Positions 40,355-52,271 are shown, numbered from the stretch's first letter. The stretch: 64,000 nt of DNA from Actinomycetes bacterium (GCA_947383695.1 OX376642.1:1116001-1180000), one strand, 5' to 3'. The notes: generated from the letters alone by a model not told the origin. Program-made: numbers and translations.

Positions 40355-41458
40355 GATGAATAAGAACCTCTACGCGCTGGAACTCCTTAACATCAGAGTA
40401 GCCACAGGTCGCCATTGCGCGACGTAGTGCACCAAACAGGTTCATTGAACCATCTGATGTATGTGAAGGTCCGAGCAAAATCTCTTCGAGGCTTCCAACT
40501 GTTCCAACATTGACGCGCTCACCGCGTGGAAGAACAGAGTGATGTGCTTCTGATCCCCAGTGCCAACCAAGTCCTGGTGCTTCAACAGCTTTAGCAAGTG
40601 GTGATCCCATCATTACAGCATCTGCACCACATGCAATCGCCTTAGCGATATCTCCGCTGCGTCCCACTGAACCATCGGCGATCACATGAACATAACGTCC
40701 ACCTGATTCATCAAGGTACTCGCGACGTGCGGCAGCAACTTCGGCAACAGCAGATGCCATAGGCACTTCAACACCCAAAACCTTGCGGGTTGTGTGCGCT
40801 GCTCCTCCACCAAAGCCAACTAGAACACCAGCTGCACCTGCACGCATTAAGTGCAAAGCTGCATTTGATGTTGCAACTCCACCAACAATTACTGGAACAT
40901 CTAACTCGTAAATAAACTTCTTAAGGTTAAGCGCTTCATCCTCTGCTGCAACATGCTCTGCAGAAACTGTGGTTCCGCGAATGACGAAGATATCGACGCC
41001 AGCTGCAATAACCGCCTTGTGAAACTCTGCTGTACGTGCAGGTGACAAAGATGCTGCAACGGTCACACCGGAATCGCGAATCTGCTGAATGCGATCTTTG
41101 ATCAACTCTGGGCGAATCGGTGCGCTGTAAATTTCCTGCATGCGCTTTGTTGCATGCTTATCTGGCATCGATGCGATTTCACCTAGTGGAATTCGGGGAT
41201 CTTCATAACGGGTCCACAAGCCTTCAAGGTTGAGAACTCCTAAGCCGCCTAGCTTTCCAATCGCGATCGCAGTTTCAGGTGAAACCACTGAATCCATTGG
41301 GGCTGCCAACATCGGAAGATCAAACTTGTAGGCATCGATCTGCCAGCTAGTTGAAACATTTTCAGGGTCACGTGTTCGGCGACTAGGAACAATTGCGATG
41401 TCATCAAAGGAGTATGCGGTGCGAGCGCGCTTTCCTGGGGCGATCTCGATGTTATTCA

Positions 41459-41459
<1 letters not shown>
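40347..41459 (-). CDS. guaB3: GuaB3-type IMP dehydrogenase family protein
   Basis: 370 aa (beta/alpha)8-barrel protein of the IMPDH/GMP reductase family, without CBS domains as is usual for GuaB3. [13 protein letters not shown] and [16 protein letters not shown] are barrel signatures. In the loop where IMPDH has SICTTR, this protein reads AAHTTR, so His stands in the place of the catalytic Cys. Its biochemical role is therefore open; a regulatory or different redox role is possible. It lies between guaB (1-nt overlap) and guaA. Confidence 0.85.
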
Positions 41460-42586
<1,127 letters not shown>

Positions 42587-42614
42587 TCAATGAAGTCCCA
42601 AGTCTATCGGGGCT

Positions 42615-43493
42615 TTAGAGCCCTAAAGCACCCTCGATTTCAGCGCAGGCATGGGTTAAATCCTGGGCAACGATGACATCGGTGCAGGCATCCAGATCCC
42701 AACCAGGGCCGCCCACAATCACACGAGGTGCAGGACGGATTGCAGGGATTTCTCGGAAGAACTTTGCATCACTGTTTTGGCTCAACTGGGCCCATAAAAA
42801 TATTGCAGGTGGTGCTGATCTACGAACCATCGCATCAATTGCTTCGAGCGGAGTTCGGGCACCGAGAAAAAAGCTTTCAATCTTTTTCTCGGCAAGAGCT
42901 GCAGCAAGTGCATGCAGGGCAAGACAATGCATCTCTTCACCAACTGCTGCAAGTAAAACTGGTTGTGCATTTTTTGGATTCTTAATCTCTGGAACGCCCT
43001 CACGCATGATGCGTTTTAAGAGCTCAGAAAGCATGTGCTCTACTTCAATTCCAGAGCCATCTTCCTCCCATTCATTTCCGACCAAAAACAAAAGCGGAAC
43101 AATGACTTCAGTCCATGTAGCGATAACACCATTGTCTGCAATGTCTTTTCGCAAGACTGCTTCAATAAAGGTTTTATCGAGAATCTTGGCTGCTCTATGA
43201 ATTGAATCGACTAACTCTTCACGGACCTCAAAGTTATCAACCAACTTTTCAATCTTTAATGAACCCTTGTGTGCCTTCGCTTTTTCCGCGGCATCTGCTG
43301 GTGAAACACCAGTTGTAATCAATCGACGCATCAACGCTAACTTGGCTAAATCATTGGGACAGTAACGACGGTGCTCGCCCGCCTCGTGGCTCGACGGTCC
43401 AAGGCCATAGCGGCGATCCCAGGTGCGAAGGGTGGCTGGGGCTACTCCTATGCGGCGGGCGACCGCGGCAACGGTCAGTAGCTCCTCTTCCAT
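42615..43493 (-). CDS. MerR-family regulator with B12-binding-type sensory domains (CarH/LitR-like)
   Basis: 292 aa. Residues 5-75 are a MerR winged-helix domain (VARRIGVAPATLRTWDRRYGL). A helical domain follows with W142, nine residues, then E152-H153, exactly the Wx9EH signature of CarH-type adenosylcobalamin photoreceptors, and a Rossmann-like cobalamin domain with ExH (E187, H189) at the right distance. The residue after W142 is Glu, where CarH of Thermus has the His used in the light state. Target genes unknown. The ATG at 43493 has CACGAT at -12 to -7. Confidence 0.82.
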   Translation of the reverse strand: MEEELLTVAAVARRIGVAPATLRTWDRRYGLGPSSHEAGEHRRYCPNDLAKLALMRRLITTGVSPADAAEKAKAHKGSLKIEKLVDNFEVREELVDSIHRAAKILDKTFIEAVLRKDIADNGVIATWTEVIVPLLFLVGNEWEEDGSGIEVEHMLSELLKRIMREGVPEIKNPKNAQPVLLAAVGEEMHCLALHALAAALAEKKIESFFLGARTPLEAIDAMVRRSAPPAIFLWAQLSQNSDAKFFREIPAIRPAPRVIVGGPGWDLDACTDVIVAQDLTHACAEIEGALGL

Positions 43494-43568
43494 AGGCGTA
43501 TCGTGGCGTGAAGTGGCCCAACTCACCACCCCAAAACGCGAATTGAACAACTTGTGGAGCGGAAATAC

Positions 43569-43597
43569 TTGAACAACCTATGGCGCGGTTGTACAGT
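43569..43597 (+). promoter_or_regulatory. whiB promoter (-35 TTGAAC, -10 TACAGT)
   Basis: TTGAAC and TACAGT are separated by exactly 17 nt and the -10 is at -12 to -7 from the ATG at 43604, giving a leaderless message. This is one of the best sigma70-type promoters in the window. Confidence 0.7.
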
Positions 43598-43603
43598 ATC
43601 CCC

Positions 43604-43906
43604 ATGGCCGAAATTTCACGCTTACCCCGCCCCGTTGCAGATGAATGGGAGTGGCAGTACCAAGGTTCATGCCGCGAGCTTCCTGCTGAGATGTTCTTTC
43701 ATCCAGATGGAGAGCGCGGACCTCGCCGACGCAACCGCGAGAACACAGCGAAAGCTGTCTGCGCATCATGCCCAGTAATTGCTGCATGCCGTGCACACGC
43801 ACTTGCAGTGCAGGAGCCTTACGGAATTTGGGGAGGTCTTTCAGAAGATGACCGCCTAGCAATTCTTGGCAAGGACATCAATCCAGATATTTCACACGCA
43901 TCATAA
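43604..43906 (+). CDS. WhiB-family iron-sulfur regulator (WhiD/WhiB3-like)
   Basis: 100 aa. Four cysteines bind the 4Fe-4S cluster: GSC near residue 23, then CASCPVIAAC with the C-x2-C-x5-C spacing, followed by the GIWGG turn and a basic tail. MFFHPDGERG resembles the WhiB3/WhiD subgroup, and neighbourhood of groEL and guaB matches the whiD locus of Streptomyces (from knowledge). The ATG at 43604 is fixed by the promoter; the upstream in-frame start would lie inside the promoter. Confidence 0.9.
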   Translation: MAEISRLPRPVADEWEWQYQGSCRELPAEMFFHPDGERGPRRRNRENTAKAVCASCPVIAACRAHALAVQEPYGIWGGLSEDDRLAILGKDINPDISHAS

Positions 43907-43914
43907 TTTTCCTT

Positions 43915-43949
43915 CCTCCTAAGGAGAAAAGTCTTACCTCCTAAGTAAG
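43915..43949 (+). repeat. Twofold CCTCCTAAG repeat in the whiB 3' region
   Basis: CCTCCTAAG occurs at 43915-43923 and 43937-43945. The first forms CTCC-TAA-GGAG, the second is the loop of a CTTAC/GTAAG stem. Both are followed by the shared terminator. CCTCC resembles the 16S anti-Shine-Dalgarno core. Confidence 0.4.
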
Positions 43950-43957
43950 AAAAGAAA

Positions 43958-43990
43958 AAGCCCCACGGATATTTCCGCGGGGCTTCTTTC
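43958..43990. terminator. Bidirectional terminator between whiB and groEL
   Basis: AAGCCCC-A-CGGA pairs with TTCCG-C-GGGGCTT (one mismatch), flanked by A-rich sequence on the left and T-rich on the right, suiting both convergent genes. Confidence 0.85.
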
Positions 43991-43998
43991 TTTGTGAA

Positions 43999-45639
<1,641 letters not shown>

Positions 45640-45927
45640 TTACTTCTCGATTACAGCGAGAATGTCGCGAGCTGAAAGAACTAGTAGATCTTCTCCACCG
45701 TGCTTGATTTCAGTTCCGCCGTACTTGCTGTAAAGAACTACATCGCCAACCTTGACATCCATAGGAACGCGTACGCCATCATCAAAGCGACCTGGGCCTA
45801 CTGCGATAACAGTGCCTTCCTGTGGCTTCTCTTTTGCTGTATCTGGGATAACAAGACCTGATGCTGTTGTTGTCTCAGCCTCATTAGTCTTGATAACAAT
45901 GCGATCTTCTAGTGGCTTTACTGCCAT
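45640..45927 (-). CDS. groES: Co-chaperonin GroES
   Basis: 95 aa. [15 protein letters not shown] start, the mobile loop with [15 protein letters not shown], and the roof/closing segment [28 protein letters not shown]. It caps the GroEL ring. ATG at 45927 has GAAGGAG 7 nt upstream. First gene of the groESL operon, controlled by the promoter and CIRCE-like operator just upstream. Confidence 0.97.
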   Translation of the reverse strand: MAVKPLEDRIVIKTNEAETTTASGLVIPDTAKEKPQEGTVIAVGPGRFDDGVRVPMDVKVGDVVLYSKYGGTEIKHGGEDLLVLSARDILAVIEK

Positions 45928-45978
45928 GGTCTAACTCCTTCTAGTTTTTGAAGCTATTGATTCCTCGTGCGGCTCGAA

Positions 45979-46005
45979 TTAGCAGACTCGGGCCGTGAGT
46001 GCTAA
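45979..46005. promoter_or_regulatory. CIRCE-like HrcA operator
   Basis: TTAGCAGAC, a 9-nt spacer, then GAGTGCTAA. The right arm is a perfect CIRCE half-site; the left arm matches 7 of 9 bases of TTAGCACTC. It begins 5-6 nt downstream of the -10 on the minus strand, the usual place for HrcA repression of groESL. Confidence 0.8.
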
Positions 46006-46010
46006 CGCAA

Positions 46011-46039
46011 ACTCTAGGCGGGCTATTCCCGTGCAGCAA
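46011..46039 (-). promoter_or_regulatory. groESL promoter
   Basis: On the minus strand TTGCTG (46039-46034) and TAGAGT (46016-46011) are 17 nt apart; the predicted transcript start lies at the edge of the CIRCE-like operator, leaving a leader of about 75 nt with a good Shine-Dalgarno. Confidence 0.6.
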
Positions 46040-46045
46040 ATCGAG

Positions 46046-47080
46046 TTAGCGCAGGCTTACAGTGGTTACAGGCAGGCTGGAATCGGCGTCAAAGGCCACT
46101 GGGCTGGGGCTGCGGCCCGCTGAAACCATCAAAGAACCCAGCGCTGCAACCATCGCTCCGTTATCGGTGCACAGCCCAGGGCTTGGAACCCGAAGCTGGA
46201 TACCGGCTTTTTCGCAGCGCTCTTGGGCTACAGCCCGAAGCCTTGAATTAGCCGCTACCCCGCCGGCGATCACCAATGAATCAATTCCAGATTGTTTGCA
46301 CGCCGCCAACGCCTTTAACAACAGCACATCAACGATCGCTTCTTGGAAAGATGCTGCAACATCGGCCTTCGCATAATCAGGTGTTGCCTCAAGGTATCTG
46401 GCTACCGCGGTTTTTAATCCGGAGAATGAAAAATCAAATGGTCGAGTTTGCCAATCATTTGAGGTTGTTAATCCCCGTGGAAAATCAATTGCGCTCGCAC
46501 TTCCATCTTTAGCTAACTTATCGATGGCTGGGCCACCAGGAAAACCTAACTTCATCACACGAGCAATCTTGTCAAAAGCTTCACCAGCGGCATCATCCAT
46601 AGTTTCGCCAAGTTTTGTAATTGATCCGGTGATGTCATCAACCTGCAATAGTGATGAGTGACCGCCACTTACCAAAAGTGCGATTGTTGGATCCAAAGGA
46701 TTGTCATGAGTTAAATAATCAACACTGACATGTGCAGCTAAATGGTTGACCGCATAAATTGGTTTGTTTAACCCCAAGGCCAGTCCTGCTGCAGAACCAA
46801 CACCAACCAGCAGCGCTCCAACTAAACCAGGTCCTCCAGTAACAGCAACCGCATCAATATCTTTCAATGAAATCTTTGAGTCCTTAAGTGCCTGATGCAA
46901 GGTTGGAATCATTGCCTCCAAATGTGCACGACTAGCAATTTCAGGAACTACTCCCCCAAAACGTGCATGCTCTTCAACACTTGATGCGATGACATTGGCA
47001 AGCAAGGTGCGACCTCGAACGATTCCGATCGCGGTTTCGTCGCATGATGTTTCAATACCTAAAACAATTGGTTCACTCAT
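46046..47080 (-). CDS. tsaD: tRNA N6-threonylcarbamoyltransferase subunit TsaD
   Basis: 344-aa ASKHA-fold protein: [10 protein letters not shown] start, [10 protein letters not shown] metal-binding His motif, [10 protein letters not shown], and the [10 protein letters not shown] loop. With TsaB and TsaE it transfers the threonylcarbamoyl group to A37 of ANN-decoding tRNAs. Overlaps rimI by 4 nt. All three Tsa proteins of the complex are encoded in this one operon; TsaC is not in the window. Confidence 0.96.
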   Translation of the reverse strand: MSEPIVLGIETSCDETAIGIVRGRTLLANVIASSVEEHARFGGVVPEIASRAHLEAMIPTLHQALKDSKISLKDIDAVAVTGGPGLVGALLVGVGSAAGLALGLNKPIYAVNHLAAHVSVDYLTHDNPLDPTIALLVSGGHSSLLQVDDITGSITKLGETMDDAAGEAFDKIARVMKLGFPGGPAIDKLAKDGSASAIDFPRGLTTSNDWQTRPFDFSFSGLKTAVARYLEATPDYAKADVAASFQEAIVDVLLLKALAACKQSGIDSLVIAGGVAANSRLRAVAQERCEKAGIQLRVPSPGLCTDNGAMVAALGSLMVSAGRSPSPVAFDADSSLPVTTVSLR

Positions 47081-47523
47081 GAGAGCTCCAATCGCATTAC
47101 TAGTGCATGAAGTCCTGGCCCAAAATAATCCTTACGAGTGTTTAACTTTGAATACCCCAGCGCTTCATATAATCCAATGGCATCTTGATTATCTACCTTT
47201 ACTTCAAGCATCATGGCGGTAGATCCCTGCTTGTGTGCCCAATCGGTGATCAGCACCATTAACTGGCGTGCAATGCCCTTGCCGCGGTGGCTTGGCACAA
47301 CACCTACTGTAAGCACATCAGCTTCTGCACCGCCCGGTGCGAAAACTCCCGCATACCCAATAATGCTTTGCGCCTCATCAACAGCGACAACAAAGTGCCG
47401 GGTTGGACTAGAGAACTCTTCTTTGTACTGGGATGCCGACCATGGCGAGTACGGAAACAACTCTTTGTCTAGAGAAACAAAAACTGGAAGATCAAAGGCG
47501 GTTGCTACGCGATAAATAATCAT
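47077..47523 (-). CDS. rimI: Ribosomal protein S18 alanine N-acetyltransferase-like (GNAT)
   Basis: 148-aa GNAT acetyltransferase. [17 protein letters not shown] is the acetyl-CoA pyrophosphate loop (R/Q-x-x-G-x-G/A) and [13 protein letters not shown] the typical C-terminal motif. The RimI assignment rests on similarity to that subgroup and on its place between tsaB and tsaD, the usual position in actinobacteria. Real target may be other N-termini. Overlaps both neighbours by 4 nt. Confidence 0.88.
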   Translation of the reverse strand: MIIYRVATAFDLPVFVSLDKELFPYSPWSASQYKEEFSSPTRHFVVAVDEAQSIIGYAGVFAPGGAEADVLTVGVVPSHRGKGIARQLMVLITDWAHKQGSTAMMLEVKVDNQDAIGLYEALGYSKLNTRKDYFGPGLHALVMRLELS

Positions 47524-48053
47524 CTGTCCACCGTTGCTATAGCATCTGGTCTACGCAGATAAATTGGTTCGGTTATGGTGCCAGGCAGATTTACTAACGC
47601 AACCATGTCTGGGAAAAGATCTGCATGAATCGTTGCACCAGTTACATCTGCAGGAAAGTTAACGGCAGGTTCACCAACTCGAACCCCATCTGTGTACCGA
47701 GCCCAATAAACCTCTTTACGACGGGCATCAACTGTGATGATGAAATCTTTCTCTGTAACTTGAGCTGCGATCGCATCTAATGAACACACGCCACGAACTG
47801 GTATTTCGCGAGCTAAAGCAAAGCTCTGTGCAAAAGCAATTCCAACTCGTAAGCCCGTGAATGGTCCCGGGCCCATTCCGACAACAACTTCATCGACATC
47901 GCTGACGGCAAGTGCTTCTTGAACTAATGGAGGTAAGGATGGACCGTGCGCAGTCGCACCATCTCTGAAACCGCTATACAAAACTTTAGCTCCGTCAATT
48001 ATTGCAACACAGCTACGCGACGTTGATGTATCAATCGCTAACACCTTACTCAT
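47520..48053 (-). CDS. tsaB: tRNA threonylcarbamoyladenosine biosynthesis protein TsaB
   Basis: 177 aa, shorter ASKHA relative of TsaD that acts as its partner: LAIDTSTSRSCVAI start and VVGMGPGPFTGLRVGIAFAQS are the family signatures. The C-terminal part is reduced compared with some homologues (about 220 aa). ATG overlaps tsaE by 4 nt. Confidence 0.92.
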   Translation of the reverse strand: MSKVLAIDTSTSRSCVAIIDGAKVLYSGFRDGATAHGPSLPPLVQEALAVSDVDEVVVGMGPGPFTGLRVGIAFAQSFALAREIPVRGVCSLDAIAAQVTEKDFIITVDARRKEVYWARYTDGVRVGEPAVNFPADVTGATIHADLFPDMVALVNLPGTITEPIYLRRPDAIATVDR

Positions 48054-48484
48054 AGCGAAAACCCCGTCCAGCGTGGACCAACCGCTTTGATTTCAACTGT
48101 ACGTTCATCACTACTGCGATCAATCGTGATCTCTAGTCGATCCTCACTTAAACGAGCTGACTCTGCTCCACCCCATTCAATTAAGGTGATCGAGTTCGCG
48201 ATATCAAGATCTAGATCATCCAAGTACAGATTGGGATTATCAGAGTCCACTAAGCGATAGGCATCGACATGGATAAATGGAATCGCTGCTTTATGAACAC
48301 GCGAGATAACAAAGGTTGGAGATGTTATTCCAGTAACTCCAAGACCTGCGCCAACCCCTTGGGCTAGAACTGTCTTACCTGCACCAAGTGGGCCATTTAC
48401 TAGAAGAAGATCACCAGCACGCAGATGAGCTGAAAGTTGTATGCCAAGTTGATGCATAGCCTCTGCTGTAGCGATTGTGATCAC
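48050..48484 (-). CDS. tsaE: tRNA threonylcarbamoyladenosine biosynthesis ATPase TsaE
   Basis: 144-aa P-loop protein: GPLGAGKTVLAQG Walker A, SPTFVISR switch, HVDAYRL and LIEWG (Walker B region). It drives turnover of the TsaBD complex. GTG start at 48484; TAGGCT at -12 to -7 marks a leaderless promoter, whose first three bases are the stop codon of the upstream acetoacetyl-CoA synthetase gene. Confidence 0.93.
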   Translation of the reverse strand: MITIATAEAMHQLGIQLSAHLRAGDLLLVNGPLGAGKTVLAQGVGAGLGVTGITSPTFVISRVHKAAIPFIHVDAYRLVDSDNPNLYLDDLDLDIANSITLIEWGGAESARLSEDRLEITIDRSSDERTVEIKAVGPRWTGFSL

Positions 48485-48490
48485 TGACTA

Positions 48491-48496
48491 AGCCTA
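48491..48496 (-). promoter_or_regulatory. -10 element of leaderless tsaE-tsaB-rimI-tsaD promoter
   Basis: TAGGCT on the minus strand at -12 to -7 from the tsaE GTG. Its TAG is the stop codon of the preceding gene, so the promoter is built into the gene end. Confidence 0.55.
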
Positions 48497-50371
48497 AGGC
48501 ACCAACCCTTTGAACCAATCCAATGAATCTGGATTGGCCAACGCATCACGATTTCTAACCTCGCGACCATTGATTACATCGGTTACCGCTAACTCAACTA
48601 ATTTATTGGATTTTGTCCGCGGAAGCTCTGGAGCAACAACAATCAAATCTGGAACATGGCGTGGAGATGCTTGGGTACGTAACGCTGTCTTGATTTCCTT
48701 CTCAACGGTCTCATTGAACTCTTGACCTGATCTAACAACCACAAACAAGATAACTCGTGTGTCATTCTCCCAATCTTGGGATACAGCCATTGTTTCCTGC
48801 ACCTGCGGAAAGGTTTCAACAACTCGGTAAATCTCGGCGGTTCCAATGCGAACACCTTTTGAATTAAGCGTTGCATCACTTCGACCAAACAATGTAAATC
48901 CACCTGTAGCAGATTTAGATGCAAAATCACCATGGGTCCAAACCCCTGGAAAACCTTCAAAGTATGCTGCCTTGTACTTGGCGTTATTGGTATCTGCCCA
49001 AAAACCAATTGGTTTGGATGGAAATGGAACTGTGCAAACAAGTTCGCCTTTCTCATCAATAGCTGCGCTTTCACCTTTGCTATCAAATACATCTGTTGCC
49101 ATTCCCAAACATGGCCCTTGTAGCTCTCCGCGATAAACAGGTTGGGTAGGAACTCCGGCTAAGAAACAACCGCAAATATCTGTTCCACCTGACATTGATG
49201 CAAGGTGCACATCAGATTTAACAGATGAGTACACATAATCAAAACTTTCAGGTGAAAGAACAGATCCCGTAGATCCAATGGTCTTTACCGATGAAAGGTC
49301 ATGGCTCTTTGCTGGAACCAAACCTTCTTTGTGGGCTGAATCAATAAACTTGGCTGATACTCCAAAGAAATCTAACTTTTCATCTTGGGCGATATCAAAT
49401 AAACGTGTGGGGGTTGGAGCCATTGGTGCGCCATCAAATAAAACTATGGTGGCTCCGCGACCCAGCGCCATTGTTAACCAGTTCCACATCATCCAGCCAC
49501 AGGTAGTGAAGAAAAATACCTTTTGGCCTTTGTTGATATTGAATTGATACAACATTTCAGATTGAGCTTTAAGCATTACCCCTGCACCGCTATGGGTGAT
49601 GCACTTTGGCTTGCCAGTTGTTCCCGATGAAAAAAGTACAAAGCCAGGATGATCAAATGGCAGCTGCTCAAATACCGCTTCAGCTCCAATAAATGGAGCG
49701 ATCCAGGCTTCGAATTGGCTTACACGAACAGTTTTCTTCAGAGTTGGTAGAAGTTTTTCAATTTCCAAAGATTTCTCGGTGCAATCAAAGTACTTACCGT
49801 TGTAGTTATATCCATCTGCAGCTAAAAGAAGCTTTGGCTCAACTTGGCCAAAACGATCCTCAACAGCGTGTGGTGCAAAATCTGGAGATGCCGTTGAAAC
49901 TATTGCACCAATACTTAAAGCACCAAGGCCATAAATAATTGTCTCAGTGACATTTGGAACCCATGCAACAACCCGATCTCCTGCAACAACACCCTCGGCC
50001 CGCATTGCAGCTGCCGTTGCTGCGACTTTAATTCTTAGTTGCGCCCACGTAATCTCTGTACGTACTCCCGTTTCAAGAATCGAAACTATTGCAACTTGAT
50101 CAGCATCACCATGTGCCAATAGGTTTTCGGCAACATTTAAACGAGCTTGTGGAAAAAACTGAGATGAAATGAAGTCGCTGCCTTGCACAAAATAAGTAGA
50201 ACCTTTTTCGCCAATTACATGGTTGTCATCCCACGCACGTGACCAAAACTCTCCAGGATTGTTCACGCTCCAGTGGTGAAGTGATGAGTAGGAATCAAAT
50301 CCCTTATCGAGCTGCAACTTCTCGATCGCGGTAGAACCACTTAAAGTTGGTTCCCAGAGTTTTTGACTCAT
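48494..50371 (-). CDS. Acetoacetate--CoA ligase
   Basis: 625-aa ANL-superfamily enzyme of the acetoacetyl-CoA synthetase subgroup, activating acetoacetate with ATP and CoA. AMP-binding P-loop FSSGTTGKPKCITHS, the TSGTD-like SMSGGTDICG, WTHGDF and the C-terminal catalytic-Lys segment PRTKSNKLVE are present; the N-terminal ACAS domain (FWSRAWDD) is the acetyl/acetoacetyl-CoA synthetase type. ATG at 50371 overlaps livM by 4 nt, and the longer opening lies within livM. It is the last gene of Liv operon 1 and the natural consumer of acetoacetate made by the BdhA at 56069. Confidence 0.88.
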   Translation of the reverse strand: MSQKLWEPTLSGSTAIEKLQLDKGFDSYSSLHHWSVNNPGEFWSRAWDDNHVIGEKGSTYFVQGSDFISSQFFPQARLNVAENLLAHGDADQVAIVSILETGVRTEITWAQLRIKVAATAAAMRAEGVVAGDRVVAWVPNVTETIIYGLGALSIGAIVSTASPDFAPHAVEDRFGQVEPKLLLAADGYNYNGKYFDCTEKSLEIEKLLPTLKKTVRVSQFEAWIAPFIGAEAVFEQLPFDHPGFVLFSSGTTGKPKCITHSGAGVMLKAQSEMLYQFNINKGQKVFFFTTCGWMMWNWLTMALGRGATIVLFDGAPMAPTPTRLFDIAQDEKLDFFGVSAKFIDSAHKEGLVPAKSHDLSSVKTIGSTGSVLSPESFDYVYSSVKSDVHLASMSGGTDICGCFLAGVPTQPVYRGELQGPCLGMATDVFDSKGESAAIDEKGELVCTVPFPSKPIGFWADTNNAKYKAAYFEGFPGVWTHGDFASKSATGGFTLFGRSDATLNSKGVRIGTAEIYRVVETFPQVQETMAVSQDWENDTRVILFVVVRSGQEFNETVEKEIKTALRTQASPRHVPDLIVVAPELPRTKSNKLVELAVTDVINGREVRNRDALANPDSLDWFKGLVP

Positions 50372-51390
50372 GAGTGTTTGCGAGCAAGGGCTTTCATGCG
50401 AAGTCGGTAATACGCTCCAGACAAACCGCCAGGAGCAAACATCACGATAAAGATAAAGATCAGACCCAACAAAAGTGCTGGTTCTGCAATTGGACCACCA
50501 ATCCATTCAGGAATTGATTTAAATGATTCTTGCTGGGTGAGGTCCTGCATACGAGTTGATGCAAATGAGTAGAAAATTCCACCAAGTACTGCGCCCCAAC
50601 GAGTAACTGCTCCTCCGATAACAACCATGAGCAGAAGCGCAATAGTTACCGATGATTCTGCAAAGCGTGGCGCTGCGCTACCGGCTGCAATAAGCATGAC
50701 AAAGCCGAGCATTCCAGCCAGGGTTCCGCTGATTACAAAGGAGAGAAGCTTGAACTTTTGGGTATCTAGACCGAGAACCTGAACACGTTGCTCATTGTCG
50801 CGAAGAGCGGCAAATACTCGACCTGCTGAGCTCTCTGTAACCCACCAAATAACTAGGTAAGTGATGATCAATGCCAAAAGCGCAGTCCAGTAGATGTACT
50901 TTGTATTGACTACACCAATCCAAAATTGTGGAACAAAATCTGCGTTAAGAGCGATTCCGTTTTCTCCACCCGTAAGGTTAAAGAAGTTTCGTCCAACGAT
51001 CACATGCCCTGCTTCGCCAAAGGCCAAGGTCACCATCGCAAAGGTAATTCCAGTTGTGCGCAATGAAGCTGCACCTACTAGGGCAGCTAAAACTCCACTA
51101 GCAACCGTTGCAATAATGGCAGCAAGCCACCACGAAACAATTTCATGGTTGATCAAAATACATGAAACGTACACACCTGTTGCAAAGTACAAGGCATGAC
51201 CAAATGAGAGTAACCCTGTAAATCCAAAGAGCAGGTCATAGGTAAGAGCTAAAGCTCCCCAAATGAATGCAACCGCTAATGTTTGCTGTAATCCCGGCTT
51301 TCCTAAAGGCAGAGATGTAAACATAGGTGCAAGTGCGAGAGCTACAAGCAAAGCCGCTAAAAGTGGGCGTGAGTATTTCCAACGCAACAT
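50368..51390 (-). CDS. Liv-type ABC transporter permease LivM (system 1)
   Basis: 340-aa BPD_transp_2 permease of the branched-chain amino acid/LivM type, about ten hydrophobic segments, with the TGLLSFGHALYFATG motif of the subfamily and a basic C-terminus (RLRMKALARKHS). Shares one base with livH and overlaps the acetoacetyl-CoA synthetase start by 4 nt. Substrate unknown; Liv-type systems also import amides, urea and short organic acids. Confidence 0.88.
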   Translation of the reverse strand: MLRWKYSRPLLAALLVALALAPMFTSLPLGKPGLQQTLAVAFIWGALALTYDLLFGFTGLLSFGHALYFATGVYVSCILINHEIVSWWLAAIIATVASGVLAALVGAASLRTTGITFAMVTLAFGEAGHVIVGRNFFNLTGGENGIALNADFVPQFWIGVVNTKYIYWTALLALIITYLVIWWVTESSAGRVFAALRDNEQRVQVLGLDTQKFKLLSFVISGTLAGMLGFVMLIAAGSAAPRFAESSVTIALLLMVVIGGAVTRWGAVLGGIFYSFASTRMQDLTQQESFKSIPEWIGGPIAEPALLLGLIFIFIVMFAPGGLSGAYYRLRMKALARKHS

Positions 51391-52271
51391 TATGCACGCA
51401 CCTTTCCAAGTAAACCTTGTGGTCGGATCAGTAGGACTCCTGCTAACAAGATCACAACAACAAAGTCACCAAGACCTGTTACGTAGTAATTAGCGAACTG
51501 GCGAATAACTCCGATCAACATCGCAGCCAAGAAGCTTCCTGGGACAGATCCCATTCCACCAATAACAACCACGATAAATCCGTAAATGAGATAAGAACCG
51601 GCGATCAGTGGTGAAACACCATTGGAGTACACAGACACCAAAACGCCACCAACGCCTGCGGCAAAGCCACCAAGGAAGAACACAGTGCTGAAAGCACGTC
51701 GAACGTTGATTCCAAGGGCGTTGACCATATTGCGGTTTTCAACACCTGCACGAATAATCAAACCAATTCGAGTGAACTTTAAGAGAGCCCAGTTAGCGAT
51801 TAATAGCAGTACTGCGGTCGCGATATAGACGATGCGATCGGCTGGAATCATTGCTCCGCCTACATTTACCGCGGTTAAGAACCACAATGGTGTTGGGAAC
51901 ATAATGAGGTCATTACCAAACCAGCCACCCAATACAGCGCCGACAACTAAGGAAACTCCAACGGTGACCAATGCTTGATCAATATGGCGATCATAAAGTC
52001 GAGTAATCAGAAGTTGTTCGATCATCAAAGCAAAGAGACCGGCTGCGAGTCCACCGACAATCATGGCCAATATGAAATCAGTCATCGTCGTTTCGGGACC
52101 AAGCCGGGTCGCTACCCAGTAGCCAACAAATGCACCTACGGTGAGAAAACTTCCGTGTGCAAAGTTAAGAACCCCCATGAGTCCGTAAATAAGTGACAGT
52201 CCTGATGCAACAAGGAAGTACAAAGCACCTAAACCGATACCGGTGATACCGATAAGAATAAAAGTATCCAT
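51390..52271 (-). CDS. Liv-type ABC transporter permease LivH (system 1)
   Basis: 293-aa partner permease with about eight hydrophobic segments; SGLSLIYGLMGVLNFAHGSF is the LivH signature and GGMGSVPGSFLAAMLIG the conserved cytoplasmic-loop region. Directly abuts livF (stop at 52272) and shares one base with livM. Confidence 0.89.
   Translation of the reverse strand: MDTFILIGITGIGLGALYFLVASGLSLIYGLMGVLNFAHGSFLTVGAFVGYWVATRLGPETTMTDFILAMIVGGLAAGLFALMIEQLLITRLYDRHIDQALVTVGVSLVVGAVLGGWFGNDLIMFPTPLWFLTAVNVGGAMIPADRIVYIATAVLLLIANWALLKFTRIGLIIRAGVENRNMVNALGINVRRAFSTVFFLGGFAAGVGGVLVSVYSNGVSPLIAGSYLIYGFIVVVIGGMGSVPGSFLAAMLIGVIRQFANYYVTGLGDFVVVILLAGVLLIRPQGLLGKVRA

Noticed and set aside
48494-50371. 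Acetyl-CoA synthetase instead of acetoacetyl-CoA synthetase
   Set aside because: Length and the sequence around the N-terminal domain and active site resemble the acetoacetate subgroup, and bdhA nearby supplies acetoacetate; a broader acyl specificity is not excluded.
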